Assembly (NCBI GenBank): GCA_945957385.1
Contig: CAMFKP010000036.1
Span: 1-38,731, forward strand
Direction of reading: 5' to 3'
DNA from: an uncultured Aeromonadaceae bacterium
Lineage (GTDB): Bacteria; Pseudomonadota; Gammaproteobacteria; Enterobacterales; Aeromonadaceae
Length of the DNA stretch: 38,731 bases
Part shown: positions 6,763 to 14,549 of the stretch, piece after piece
Position numbering within the stretch: the stretch's first letter is position 1
Layout of the letters: the number at the start of each line of letters is the position of its first letter
Notes under the pieces: generated by a model
The model's input: only the letters and a program-made list of their open reading frames with translations
Database searches by the model: none
What the model was told of the DNA's origin: nothing
Made by a program: the position numbers and the translations under genes

Positions 6763-7761
6763 ATGCCCCCCTTGTCTGTCCCGCTGGAGAAGCGCTTTGT
6801 CAGCGCGGTACAAGTGGCCGAGCTGGCCGGTGTCTCGCGTTCGGCGGTGTCGCGAACCTTCACCGCCGGTGCCAGCGTCTCGGCCCGTACCCGCGCCAAG
6901 GTGCTGGCGGCGGCCCAGGAGCTCGGGTATCAGGTCAACCATCTGGCGCGCTGTCTGCACGACACCAGCCGCATCGTCAGCCTGATTACCACCGACATCA
7001 GCACCCCGTTCCAGGCCAGTTTTCTCGATCACCTGACGCGGGCACTGCAGCAGATTGACAAGGTGGCGATGGTCATCAACACCAAGGGTGATGCCCAAAG
7101 CGTGGCTGCGGCACTGGAGCAGACGCTGGGTTTTCGTGCCGAGGCGTCGATCATCCTCTCCGGGCAACCGCAAAAGGCGCTGATCGACAAGTGCCTGACG
7201 AATGGTCAGCGGGTGATTCTGGTCAACCGCGATTATGACCACCCGCAGGCAGAAAATATTCGCATCGATAACGAAGGCACGGCCCGTGCCGCACTGGCGA
7301 TGTTGCAGCAGCAAGGCTGCCGGCGGGTGGCGTTGATTGCGTCGGCCGTCGGCTCGGTCGGGCTGGTAGCGCGTGAGCGTGGCTTTGTGGCGGCGGCTCG
7401 GGAAGCCGGGTTGGCCGTCGAGGTGATACGTTATGGCGACACCTCCTACGCCTCCGGGGTGGCCATGGCCGGCATGCTGCAACGGCCGCCGGAAGGGGTG
7501 TTTTGTGTTACCGACCTGCTGGCGTGCGGTTTTCTCGACGAGATGCGGCGCCGCGGCGTGCGCGTACCCGAGGATATGGTGCTGGTGGGGTTCGATGATA
7601 TCGAACAGGCGCGCTGGCACGCCTATCAGCTGACCACGTTTGCTCAGCCGCAGCAGCAGATGGTGCAACACATCATGCAACGCATACAGGCGCCTTTCGG
7701 CGCCTTCCCTAACGATTACCGCTGTCCGTTGCAGCCGGTGTGGCGCGGCACCACGCGCTGA
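6763..7761 (+). CDS. LacI/GalR-family transcriptional regulator
   Basis: A 332-residue repressor-type protein. The N-terminal helix-turn-helix (about residues 11-60) includes VSAVQVAELAGVSRSAVSRTF and the hinge region. A periplasmic-binding-protein-like sensor domain follows (about 65-330), with DYDHPQAENIRIDNEGTARAA and VGFDDIEQARW, typical of the family. The ATG at 6763 has GAGGAG 6 bases upstream. Family members usually bind sugars or nucleosides. It converges on the phosphatase end of the ABC importer operon with only 25 bp between stops, so a carbohydrate-type ligand linked to that operon is plausible. The operon promoter carries a perfect 22-bp palindrome, though that palindrome lacks the central CG usual for LacI-type operators. 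Confidence 0.9.
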   Translation: MPPLSVPLEKRFVSAVQVAELAGVSRSAVSRTFTAGASVSARTRAKVLAAAQELGYQVNHLARCLHDTSRIVSLITTDISTPFQASFLDHLTRALQQIDKVAMVINTKGDAQSVAAALEQTLGFRAEASIILSGQPQKALIDKCLTNGQRVILVNRDYDHPQAENIRIDNEGTARAALAMLQQQGCRRVALIASAVGSVGLVARERGFVAAAREAGLAVEVIRYGDTSYASGVAMAGMLQRPPEGVFCVTDLLACGFLDEMRRRGVRVPEDMVLVGFDDIEQARWHAYQLTTFAQPQQQMVQHIMQRIQAPFGAFPNDYRCPLQPVWRGTTR

Positions 7762-7786
7762 GTCGCGTTTTCCGCACCGCGCCGGA

Positions 7787-8395
7787 TTAGAGCAACCCGC
7801 TGGCCGTCAGCTGTACCAACATGCGATCGGCCTGGGTAATTGCCTCGATCAGGCTGGGTTTCGGCGTTTCAAACCACTCATAGGGCTGCAGTTCGCGGCG
7901 GCTACGGATCACCTCGATGGCGGCCTGCAGGCTGGGATAGAGCTGGGGCTGGCGATGGCGCAGATAGAGGGCGGCGATGGCCACGGAGCGGCTGCGTCCG
8001 GCCCGACAATGGATCAGCACATTGCCCCGTTCCCGGTTGGGGTAACTGGGCTTGTCCGGGATCTGCTGGTGGAAGGCGCCGTCCAGCAGGAAGAAGCCGG
8101 CGAGCGCCATCTGGTGGGGATTTCCCGGTCCGTCCACCAGTCCCATCTTGTAGTAGCGGATTGGCGCATGCCCTCCGGCCAGCTTGTCACCGGCGGCAGG
8201 CAGGTAGGGATCGCAGACATAGTTGATATCGAGGTTCACCGCGCAATTGACCACGGCACTAATGCCATGGGCGCGTAGCAGTGCCAGATCCCGGGCGGCG
8301 TCATCGCCCCCCAGATAGAGGTGTTGTCCTTCCGGCCCGATGGCGTCGGCGATGCGATGCATGGCGGCGCGGGGATAAGCGGGAACTGAACTCAT
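7787..8395 (-). CDS. Dual-specificity (cysteine) phosphatase
   Basis: A 202-residue cytoplasmic protein with the cysteine-phosphatase P-loop HCRAGRSRS (His129, Cys130, Arg136) and an upstream aspartate (GLVDGPG, Asp88) that could serve as general acid. The overall layout, LYLGGDDAARD at the start and VVNCAVNL before the acid loop, is that of the dual-specificity fold. Such enzymes act on phosphoproteins, phosphoinositides, sugar phosphates or RNA ends. Here it is the last gene of an importer operon and its ATG overlaps the stop of the inositol-monophosphatase-family gene by 4 bp (ATGA). A role on a small imported phosphate ester is therefore more likely than protein signalling, but this is inference. 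Confidence 0.88.
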   Translation of the reverse strand: MSSVPAYPRAAMHRIADAIGPEGQHLYLGGDDAARDLALLRAHGISAVVNCAVNLDINYVCDPYLPAAGDKLAGGHAPIRYYKMGLVDGPGNPHQMALAGFFLLDGAFHQQIPDKPSYPNRERGNVLIHCRAGRSRSVAIAALYLRHRQPQLYPSLQAAIEVIRSRRELQPYEWFETPKPSLIEAITQADRMLVQLTASGLL

Positions 8396-9285
8396 ACGGC
8401 GGTCCTTGTGGCGAAAGTGGGAGACAGGGTTAACGCAGCGGCCTGGGCCATGGCCGCTGCCAATGACGGCGTGGCCGCTAACACGGGGCCGCCTTGTGGC
8501 CAGCTACCGCTTGGCCACTCCAGGGTCTGTCCGCCAGCTTCACGTACCAGCAACAGGCCAGCCAGACAGTCCCAGGGTTGCATATGCAGTTCAAGGTAAC
8601 CATCGCTGCGGCCGCAGGCAACATAGGCCAGTGCCAGCGCGCCGCTGGCGCCCCGACGCACGTTGGCGCCGAGCGCCAGCAGGCCGGCTAGCGTCTGCAA
8701 GTAGTCGTGTGTCGGCCGGCGTTGGTTCCAGCCCAGCTCCAGATTGGCGGCTGCAAAGTGCTGGGTCGGCGCGACCTGCAGCGGCTGGCCGTTACAGGTG
8801 GCGCCGCCCCCCCGCACGGCGACAAACAGCTCGTCATGCAGCGGATCGAAGATCAGGCCAAAACGCGTCTTGCCGCCGCTGACGAAGGCCAGCACACAAC
8901 AGAAGTGGGCAATACCGCGGGCGAAATTGGCGGTACCATCGATCGGATCCATGATCCAGCAGTCACTCCCTGGCTCGCCACCCAGCTCCTCGCCGAACAG
9001 GCTGTCTTCGGGAAACAGCGCACCCAGCCGCTGGCGCAGGTGATGTTCAACGGCCAGATCGGCGGCGGTCAGAAAATCCTGGGGCCCCTTGAAGCCGATC
9101 TGTTGCGGGGTCAGGGCATGAAACGCGGTGCGGGCGATCTCGCCGGCCTCGCGGATCAGCGTGATGGCCGCTTGCAGGCGGCAGTGCAGTGCGGCGTCAT
9201 CGAGTGGTGCCGTGCTGGCGTGGGGGAGTATCGGCGCCGCCTGCCGGGTGGCGGTGTTGGGTAAAGAGATATCGGATGGTGTCAT
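8392..9285 (-). CDS. Inositol monophosphatase family phosphatase
   Basis: A 297-residue Mg-dependent phosphatase of the IMPase/SuhB/CysQ superfamily. It has the three metal-site signatures: GEE (98-100), DPIDGTANF (113-121) and WDCLAG (Trp238, Asp239), the last followed by VREAGG. Family substrates include inositol monophosphates, histidinol phosphate, PAP and hexose phosphates; the sequence does not choose between them. The first 30 residues extend beyond the usual start. No strong ribosome binding site precedes the ATG and I see no better start. It follows the substrate-binding-protein gene after a 53-bp gap that holds a stem-loop, and overlaps the next phosphatase gene by 4 bp. Association with an AfuABC-type transporter suggests it dephosphorylates the imported compound. 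Confidence 0.92.
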   Translation of the reverse strand: MTPSDISLPNTATRQAAPILPHASTAPLDDAALHCRLQAAITLIREAGEIARTAFHALTPQQIGFKGPQDFLTAADLAVEHHLRQRLGALFPEDSLFGEELGGEPGSDCWIMDPIDGTANFARGIAHFCCVLAFVSGGKTRFGLIFDPLHDELFVAVRGGGATCNGQPLQVAPTQHFAAANLELGWNQRRPTHDYLQTLAGLLALGANVRRGASGALALAYVACGRSDGYLELHMQPWDCLAGLLLVREAGGQTLEWPSGSWPQGGPVLAATPSLAAAMAQAAALTLSPTFATRTAV

Positions 9286-9297
9286 GGTTTACAGCAG

Positions 9298-9317
9298 GCG
9301 CCCGCCGCAGCGGGCGC
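9298..9317 (-). other. Stem-loop after the substrate-binding-protein gene
   Basis: A perfect 8-bp stem (GCGCCCGC/GCGGGCGC) with a 4-base loop sits in the 53-bp gap between the binding-protein and IMPase genes, with no T-run on the minus strand. Such hairpins often protect the upstream message from 3' exonucleases, so that binding protein is made in excess over downstream enzymes. The structure is visible; the effect is inferred. Confidence 0.65.
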
Positions 9318-9338
9318 ACCTCGTCAAAGTGAATGAAA

Positions 9339-10442
9339 TCAGCGAGTGAAGTTCAGGCGCCATAGATCAGACCAACGCTGGCGGGCATCGAAGTCCGCGC
9401 TGGCTTCGGTGGCCGAATATTGCAGCACCTGGTTGGCGACGTGATGGACACCGGAGGCCTCCTTCGGGTTTGGCGCTATCGCAGGGTTGCCCGATACCTT
9501 GCCATCCACGGTCTGGTTGGCGATACCCTCTTCCGTCATCAGATAGTGCAGCAGCAGACGGGCGGTATTCGGGCTCTTGGTCTTGCTGGCGATCAGGCCG
9601 AAAGCCGGTGTCGACAGGCCGACAAACGGCTGCATCGTGTTGCAGATGCCCATCTTCAACTTGCCGCTGGCCACATCGCGATACTTGGCGGTGGAGATCA
9701 GGCCGATAAACGGGGTTTTCTGCCCCGGTGCGCCGACGGCTTCACTGGCCGGTGCATCGGAGTCGGTGGGGAGCGGACCGTTCTTGGCGAACGCCTTCAC
9801 CCACACCTCGGTGGCGGAGCCCTGTTTGGGGTCGAATGGTTTGCCGTAGTGTGCCTGGTAGGCGGCGGCCAGCTGGGCGTCATAGTGGTGCTCGAGCTGA
9901 TTGAACCAGTCCAGATAGCTGGCCTTGGTCAACGGATCCTGCAGTGTCACCCGACGTTGCCATTGCGGATCCGTCAGTGCCCAGATGTTATCGACCGGGC
10001 AGTGGCTGTACACCTCGGTGTTGTAGCTCCAGACGACGGGATCGCCGTATACCAGCAGCGGCTGCCGGTTGGCGGCCGGGATCTGGTTGGCGAGGTCGGT
10101 AGGCGTCCAGTTTTCGACGATGCCCAGCGGCAGCAGCTGGGCCAGGGCGGCCGCCGGATCACCGGTCAGTACCACGTCACCGCGCACGTTGTTGGCACGG
10201 TACTCCCGCGTCATCTTTTCCAGCTGGGCGGCGCCGTTGATCTTCAGCCCCTCGGCTTTGACGCCGTATTTTTGGCTGAAGGCCTTGGCGGTATCGACAA
10301 TCTTGCCGGATGGGGCATAGATGGTGATGGGCCCCTCCTGCTGGGCGGCATGGATCAGCGTCTGCAGCTCGACGCTGTCATTTGCCTGACTGTAACTGCT
10401 GGCCAGTGCTGCGCTCAGCAGCAGCGGGATCGTCCTTTTCAT
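9339..10442 (-). CDS. ABC transporter periplasmic binding protein, AfuA/FbpA superfamily
   Basis: A 367-residue precursor with signal peptide MKRTIPLLLSAALASSYSQA and probable cleavage before NDS. The mature part is a class II (iron-binding-like) periplasmic binding protein: ITIYAPSGKIVDTAKAFSQKYG at the start, GDVVLTGDPAAALAQL, and VWSYNTEVY. FbpA-type ferric-binding proteins hold iron with two adjacent tyrosines; no YY pair occurs anywhere here. AfuA, from the same superfamily, binds hexose phosphates instead. The operon's two phosphatases and the PhoB-type box make a phosphorylated carbohydrate or other organophosphate the likelier ligand. The ATG overlaps the ATPase stop by 4 bp, with AGGAG about 10 bases upstream. 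Confidence 0.85.
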   Translation of the reverse strand: MKRTIPLLLSAALASSYSQANDSVELQTLIHAAQQEGPITIYAPSGKIVDTAKAFSQKYGVKAEGLKINGAAQLEKMTREYRANNVRGDVVLTGDPAAALAQLLPLGIVENWTPTDLANQIPAANRQPLLVYGDPVVWSYNTEVYSHCPVDNIWALTDPQWQRRVTLQDPLTKASYLDWFNQLEHHYDAQLAAAYQAHYGKPFDPKQGSATEVWVKAFAKNGPLPTDSDAPASEAVGAPGQKTPFIGLISTAKYRDVASGKLKMGICNTMQPFVGLSTPAFGLIASKTKSPNTARLLLHYLMTEEGIANQTVDGKVSGNPAIAPNPKEASGVHHVANQVLQYSATEASADFDARQRWSDLWRLNFTR

Positions 10443-11599
10443 CTCGGTGTTACTCCTGATAGCGGTACGGTGTGGGGATAAGGGGCGGCGGACTGCGCCA
10501 ACGGCTCGTGGCGTTGGCCTTGCGCATCAAACAGGTGTAAGTCGGCGGCAGCGATGGTCAGCACCACAGTGTCGCCTTCGCACTGCTGCGGAGGTTGCAC
10601 ACAGGTGAGCAGCAAACGCTGGCCGGCGACGCTGACCTCAAGTATCCAACTCCCGCCGGTCAACAGCCGGCTCTCCAGCCGCGCCTTGAGTTGTAGCGGC
10701 CGTTGGCTGTCTGGCGTCGTGGTTGCCGGCGGGGTCAGCAGGATGCGTTCCGGGCGGATACCGACTGCGGTCACCGGTGCTGTGGTTTCGCCAAGGCTGC
10801 GCAGATAGGGTTGCAGCAGCTCGGCGAACAGCGAGCCGTGATCCAGCTCGATCAGGTTGATCGGCGGGGTGCCGACAAACTCGGCAACGAACCGGTTGGC
10901 GGGGCGATCATAGATTTCCTGCGGTGTACCGACCTGTTGCAGCTCGCCCTGGTGCATCACGGCGATGCGGGTGGCCAGCGCCATGGCTTCCCACTGGTCA
11001 TGGGTGACAAACAGCATGGTGGTGCCGCACTGCTGGTGCAGACGTTTGAGTTCGGTGCGCATCTCGAGGCGCAGCCGGGCATCGAGGTTCGACAGCGGTT
11101 CATCCAGCAACAGGATTTGCGGTTGTACCGCCAGGGTCCGGGCTAGCGCCACGCGCTGCTGCTGTCCCCCCGAGAGCTGCGAAGGGTAGCGGTCTCGATA
11201 GGCGGCGATACCGAGCGTGGTCATCACCGCCTCCAGCGTTTGCTGGCGTTCACCGCGCGGCAGCTTGCGCAGCTTCAGACCGAACTCGATATTCTGTGCC
11301 ACCGTCAGGTGCGGCCACAGCGCATAGCTTTGGAACACCAGTCCGAGCTGGCGTTGTTCCGGTGCAACGAAGATGCCGGCCTGTTGCGAGTCAACCAGGC
11401 GCTCGCCGAGGCGGATCTCGCCGCCGCTGGCATGCTCCAGACCGGCAATCATGCGCAGCGTCGTGCTCTTGCCACAGCCGGAGGGGCCGAGCAGGCACAT
11501 GAATTCCCCTTCGTGGATTGTCAGATCGAGCTGCTGTACCGACGGCGCACCCCGGCGATCATAGCGTTTGCTGACCTGCTGCAGTTGTATGGTAGGCAT
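10439..11599 (-). CDS. ABC transporter ATPase, AfuC/FbpC type
   Basis: A 386-residue nucleotide-binding subunit. Walker A is GPSGCGKST (38-46), the Q-loop lies around VFQSYALWPH (88-97), the signature is LSGGQQQR (142-149), Walker B is ILLLDEP (162-168) and the switch His is in VTHDQ (His200). A C-terminal TOBE-like regulatory domain (about 285-370) follows, as in the CysA/PotA/FbpC group. It powers import through the adjacent two-domain permease. Its ATG shares one base with the permease stop (TGATG), and its own stop overlaps the binding-protein start. Confidence 0.95.
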   Translation of the reverse strand: MPTIQLQQVSKRYDRRGAPSVQQLDLTIHEGEFMCLLGPSGCGKSTTLRMIAGLEHASGGEIRLGERLVDSQQAGIFVAPEQRQLGLVFQSYALWPHLTVAQNIEFGLKLRKLPRGERQQTLEAVMTTLGIAAYRDRYPSQLSGGQQQRVALARTLAVQPQILLLDEPLSNLDARLRLEMRTELKRLHQQCGTTMLFVTHDQWEAMALATRIAVMHQGELQQVGTPQEIYDRPANRFVAEFVGTPPINLIELDHGSLFAELLQPYLRSLGETTAPVTAVGIRPERILLTPPATTTPDSQRPLQLKARLESRLLTGGSWILEVSVAGQRLLLTCVQPPQQCEGDTVVLTIAAADLHLFDAQGQRHEPLAQSAAPYPHTVPLSGVTPR

Positions 11600-13431
11600 C
11601 AGTTTCCAATTCCTTGCGCAAGGTTGGTGCCGGTTAATCGCTGCGTCAGCAGGGTACCGGTGAAAGCCAGCAGGCAGACCAGCAACACCACGGCATTGGC
11701 CGCCTGCAAGTAGTTGTAATCAATCAGACGCAGTGCATAGGTGGTCAGCACGTCGCTCGACGGCACCGCCAGCATGACAAACAGGCTCAGGCCATTGATG
11801 CCGGAGATAAACGGCAGCAGCACGCCAGTGACCAAGGCGCCTTTTTGCAACGGGATCACGATGCAGAGCAGGCGGCGCCACCAGCCGGCACCGGCCATCT
11901 GGGCCGCCTCTTCCGGCTCGCGTCCCAACTGCATCATGGCGGCGATCCCGGCGCGCGAGGCGTACGGCATTTCGTCGGCGATCAGCGCCAGAATCAGCAA
12001 TATCACGCTGCCATACAGCGCCGGCAGCGGGCCGTGGGGTTCGGCAAACAGCGTCAGGTAGGCGGCGGCAAACGCGATGCCGGGCACTAGATAGGGGAAA
12101 AAAGTGATTTGCCGCAACAGCAGTGCCAGCGGGCGCAATGGCGTCCGCACCACCACATAGCCAACCAGCAGACCCAGCAAGCCGGCGGCCAGTGCGGCGC
12201 TGCCGACGATCCACAGCGTATTCCAGGCGGCCCGCCACAAGTTCGGGCTGAGCAGCACACCCCGGCTTTCGGCGACGGTACCCAGGTGTTCACCGATCCA
12301 GAAGTCGAGGGTGAAGTTATCGAGCGTGAAGTGGCCGGGGATCCGCATCAAGGTAGAGAGTGTCAGCACCAGTAATGGCAACACGACAGAGACCATAAAC
12401 AGCAGGCTGACGAGGCCAAAGGCCGGCCACTGCCAGCGGCCGAGCGGATGCGGGCGCAGCTGGCCTCCTTTACCACTCACGGTGACAAACTTGCGCGCTT
12501 CGCGCAGCAGGGTGGCATCGAGCAGTAACGACAGCACGCCAAACAGCATGATGGCGCAGGCCACGACGGCGGCAGTTCCGCTCTGGCGCAACTCTATGCT
12601 GCGAAACAGTGATGTGGAGAGCACGCTGTAGTTGACCGGTAGCCCGAGCAGGTAGGAGACGCCGAACTCGCCGAGCACCTTGGCAAAAATCAGCACCGCG
12701 GCCGACATTAGCGCCGGCAACATCAGCGGCAGCAGGATGCGCACCGCTATGCACCACGGACGGGCGCCGAGCAGGCGGGCAGACTCTTCAAGCTGGCCAT
12801 CAAAGGTGCGCAGAGCATTGCCCAGCAGCAGGATGACAAACGGAATGTAATTCAGCGACAGAATCAGGATGATCGGTAGCTCACCGTAGGCCAGCCAGTC
12901 CGGTGGTTGCCAGCCGAGCGCCTCACACCAACCCTGTTGGCCACCAATGCTGCGGTTGCGAAACAACGTGGTCCAGGCCATCGCAAAGGTCCATGCCGGC
13001 AGCATGTAGGGGACGATCAGGGCGGTCGCGAACCAACGGCGCGCCGGCAGTCCGGTGCGGGTAATCAACCAGGCCAGCAGGCTACCCAGGCTCAGCGCTA
13101 TCAGGATCACGGCACTGGCGACGCGCAATGTATGCCACAGCGGCTGCCAGAACAGGCTGTCGGCCACTGGGGAAGCCAGCGTGCGCAGCAGGTAATACTG
13201 GGTCCAGGCGCCGGTCTCGGCAGCGGCGCGGCGTTCATCACCAAATTGAACCTGTACGGCGTCCAGTAACAGGGCGACGACCGGTACAACGATAAAGTAG
13301 CCACACAACCCGATCAGCAGCCATCCCAGCAGGGTGGTCGGGGTGTGGAGCAGGCGTTGCCAGCGATAACGCAACCATGACAGCGAGCTGGGCTGTTGTG
13401 CCGGCAGCGAGAGGGGATGTTGGGCATGCAT
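11599..13431 (-). CDS. ABC transporter permease, fused two-domain (AfuB/FbpB type)
   Basis: A 610-residue inner-membrane protein containing two permease domains in one chain. Each has an EAA-type loop that contacts the ATPase: ESARLLGARPWCIAVRILLP in the first half and EAAQMAGAGWWRRLLCIVIP in the second. About twelve hydrophobic segments are visible. The tandem fusion is characteristic of the FbpB/AfuB group. I place the start at the ATG at 13431 (MHAQHPL), which has GGAGAG 9 bases upstream; the longer frame would run back into the promoter palindrome. It is the first gene of the five-gene operon and is directly preceded by a PhoB-type box and a 22-bp palindrome. Confidence 0.93.
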   Translation of the reverse strand: MHAQHPLSLPAQQPSSLSWLRYRWQRLLHTPTTLLGWLLIGLCGYFIVVPVVALLLDAVQVQFGDERRAAAETGAWTQYYLLRTLASPVADSLFWQPLWHTLRVASAVILIALSLGSLLAWLITRTGLPARRWFATALIVPYMLPAWTFAMAWTTLFRNRSIGGQQGWCEALGWQPPDWLAYGELPIILILSLNYIPFVILLLGNALRTFDGQLEESARLLGARPWCIAVRILLPLMLPALMSAAVLIFAKVLGEFGVSYLLGLPVNYSVLSTSLFRSIELRQSGTAAVVACAIMLFGVLSLLLDATLLREARKFVTVSGKGGQLRPHPLGRWQWPAFGLVSLLFMVSVVLPLLVLTLSTLMRIPGHFTLDNFTLDFWIGEHLGTVAESRGVLLSPNLWRAAWNTLWIVGSAALAAGLLGLLVGYVVVRTPLRPLALLLRQITFFPYLVPGIAFAAAYLTLFAEPHGPLPALYGSVILLILALIADEMPYASRAGIAAMMQLGREPEEAAQMAGAGWWRRLLCIVIPLQKGALVTGVLLPFISGINGLSLFVMLAVPSSDVLTTYALRLIDYNYLQAANAVVLLVCLLAFTGTLLTQRLTGTNLAQGIGN

Positions 13432-13453
13432 GGAATTGGGCTCTCCGGTTGCG

Positions 13454-13475
13454 TGATTGCACAGCTGTGCAATCA
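13454..13475. promoter_or_regulatory. Perfect 22-bp palindrome at the operon start, likely operator
   Basis: TGATTGCACAG is followed immediately by its exact reverse complement. It lies just downstream of the proposed -10 (13482-13487), covering roughly +1 to +22 of the importer operon and ending 22 bp before the permease ATG. A perfect palindrome there is well placed for a repressor to block transcription even when an activator is bound. It lacks the central CG of typical LacI-family operators, so the nearby LacI- or LysR-type proteins are only candidates. I saw no second copy at the LacI-type gene's own promoter. Confidence 0.75.
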
Positions 13476-13481
13476 AGACGC

Positions 13482-13515
13482 ATGCTAGGAGCCCAATATG
13501 ACGCCACCATGACAG
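13482..13515 (-). promoter_or_regulatory. Candidate PhoB box and -10 of the organophosphate importer operon
   Basis: On the minus strand CTGTCATGGTGGCGTCAT (13498-13515) contains a perfect CTGTCAT half-site and, 11 bp on, GCGTCAT (5 of 7). Exactly 10 bp later comes TAGCAT (13482-13487), a 4-of-6 match to TATAAT. This is the classical layout of a PhoB-activated promoter, where the box replaces the -35. It lies in the intergenic gap between the LysR-type gene and the permease. The same arrangement precedes the metallophosphoesterase gene. Confidence 0.68.
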
Positions 13516-13567
13516 AAATAAGGCGCTTCTATGGCCGCGTACTCCGGGGGCCGCGCGCTCCGGGCCG

Positions 13568-14443
13568 TCACTCTGCGTCCCGGCACAGGGTCAGCCAGGC
13601 CTCTGCGGCTCGAGACAGGTAACGCTGCTGCGGCCAGATGACGCCGAGGCGCCAGATTAGCGCCGGCGCCAGCGGCCGGAAGATCAGCTCGCGGCTATCG
13701 AGCTGGCGACAGATCGGTTCCGGTAAAAATGCTACCCCCATGCCGCTGCGCACCATGGCGGCCAGAAAATCCCATTGGCTGGAGCGGGCGGCGACCGTCG
13801 GCGTGAAGCCGCCCTCCAGACAACGCTGTTGCAGCAGGTCGCTGAGAGTGAAGGTCTCGGTGTAGAGCAAAAAGGGTGTGCTGCTGAAGGCACTCAGCGG
13901 CAAGGGTGACGTGCCGTGCCAGCATGCCTCGTTTGGCAGTACCGCCATGATCGGGTGGGTGGCCAGCTCGAAGCTGGCCAGGCCACCCTCATCACGGGTC
14001 GGTAACATGGTCAGGGCGGCATCGAGGTCACCCTGGCTGACGGCCTGCTCGAGATGGCGACCACCATATTCGACAATCGTCAGCTCGACCTCGGGGTAGT
14101 GTTGGCGGTAGCGACGGATCAGATCGGCGTACAACGGGCCCACCATCGGCGGTATGCCCAGGTGCAGCTGGCCGCGGCGCAAGGCGCGCAGATCCTCCAG
14201 TTCAGCCTGCAGCTGACCCAGTTCGGTCAGTATGCTGCGCGCCCGGCCCAGCAGCAGTTCGCCGGCGGCGGTTAACGAGAAGCTGTGTCCCTGACGCTGC
14301 AATAAGGGTTCGCCGATCTCCTCTTCCAGACTACGCACCATCTTGCTGATGGTGGGCTGGGTGACAAACAGCCGCTCCGAGGCGCGGGTAAAACTCTGTT
14401 GTTGTACCAGTTCGACAAAGTAACGCAGGGCGCGAATGTCCAT
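13568..14443 (-). CDS. LysR-family regulator, CidR-like
   Basis: A 291-residue LysR-type regulator with the N-terminal winged helix (LRYFVELVQQQSFTRASERLFVTQPTISKMVRSLEEEIGEPLLQR) and a C-terminal effector domain (about 90-290). It is divergently transcribed from the lrgA/lrgB pair with a 106-bp shared promoter region, the arrangement of cidR with cidAB in Gram-positive bacteria and of similar regulators in proteobacteria. Regulation of the adjacent pair is therefore likely. CidR-type proteins respond to acetate or overflow metabolism, but this ligand cannot be read here. No strong ribosome binding site precedes the ATG. Confidence 0.9.
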   Translation of the reverse strand: MDIRALRYFVELVQQQSFTRASERLFVTQPTISKMVRSLEEEIGEPLLQRQGHSFSLTAAGELLLGRARSILTELGQLQAELEDLRALRRGQLHLGIPPMVGPLYADLIRRYRQHYPEVELTIVEYGGRHLEQAVSQGDLDAALTMLPTRDEGGLASFELATHPIMAVLPNEACWHGTSPLPLSAFSSTPFLLYTETFTLSDLLQQRCLEGGFTPTVAARSSQWDFLAAMVRSGMGVAFLPEPICRQLDSRELIFRPLAPALIWRLGVIWPQQRYLSRAAEAWLTLCRDAE

Positions 14444-14455
14444 AGTGGTTAATTC

Positions 14456-14521
14456 ATTCCTATTTGGAATTAATTTTATAATAACAATTCATTATTCGAC
14501 TGATTTTGCGCCTCGTATACT
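14456..14521 (+). promoter_or_regulatory. lrgA promoter with LysR-type inverted repeat
   Basis: The 106-bp gap between the LysR-type gene and lrgA is strongly AT-rich. It contains the inverted repeat ATTCC-N5-GGAAT (14456-14470), a plausible LysR binding site next to the regulator's own start, and TATACT (14516-14521) as a -10 for lrgA. A good -35 is not evident, which is usual for an activator-dependent promoter. AGGAGG lies 5 bases before the lrgA ATG. Confidence 0.5.
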
Positions 14522-14549
14522 GTGATCCAACGCACATTGAGGAGGCGCT

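Noticed and set aside
9339..13431. Ferric iron ABC transporter (FbpABC)
   Set aside because: The permease and ATPase fit the superfamily, but the binding protein has no adjacent tyrosine pair, no Fur-like site was seen at the promoter, and the operon contains two phosphatases with a Pho-type box.
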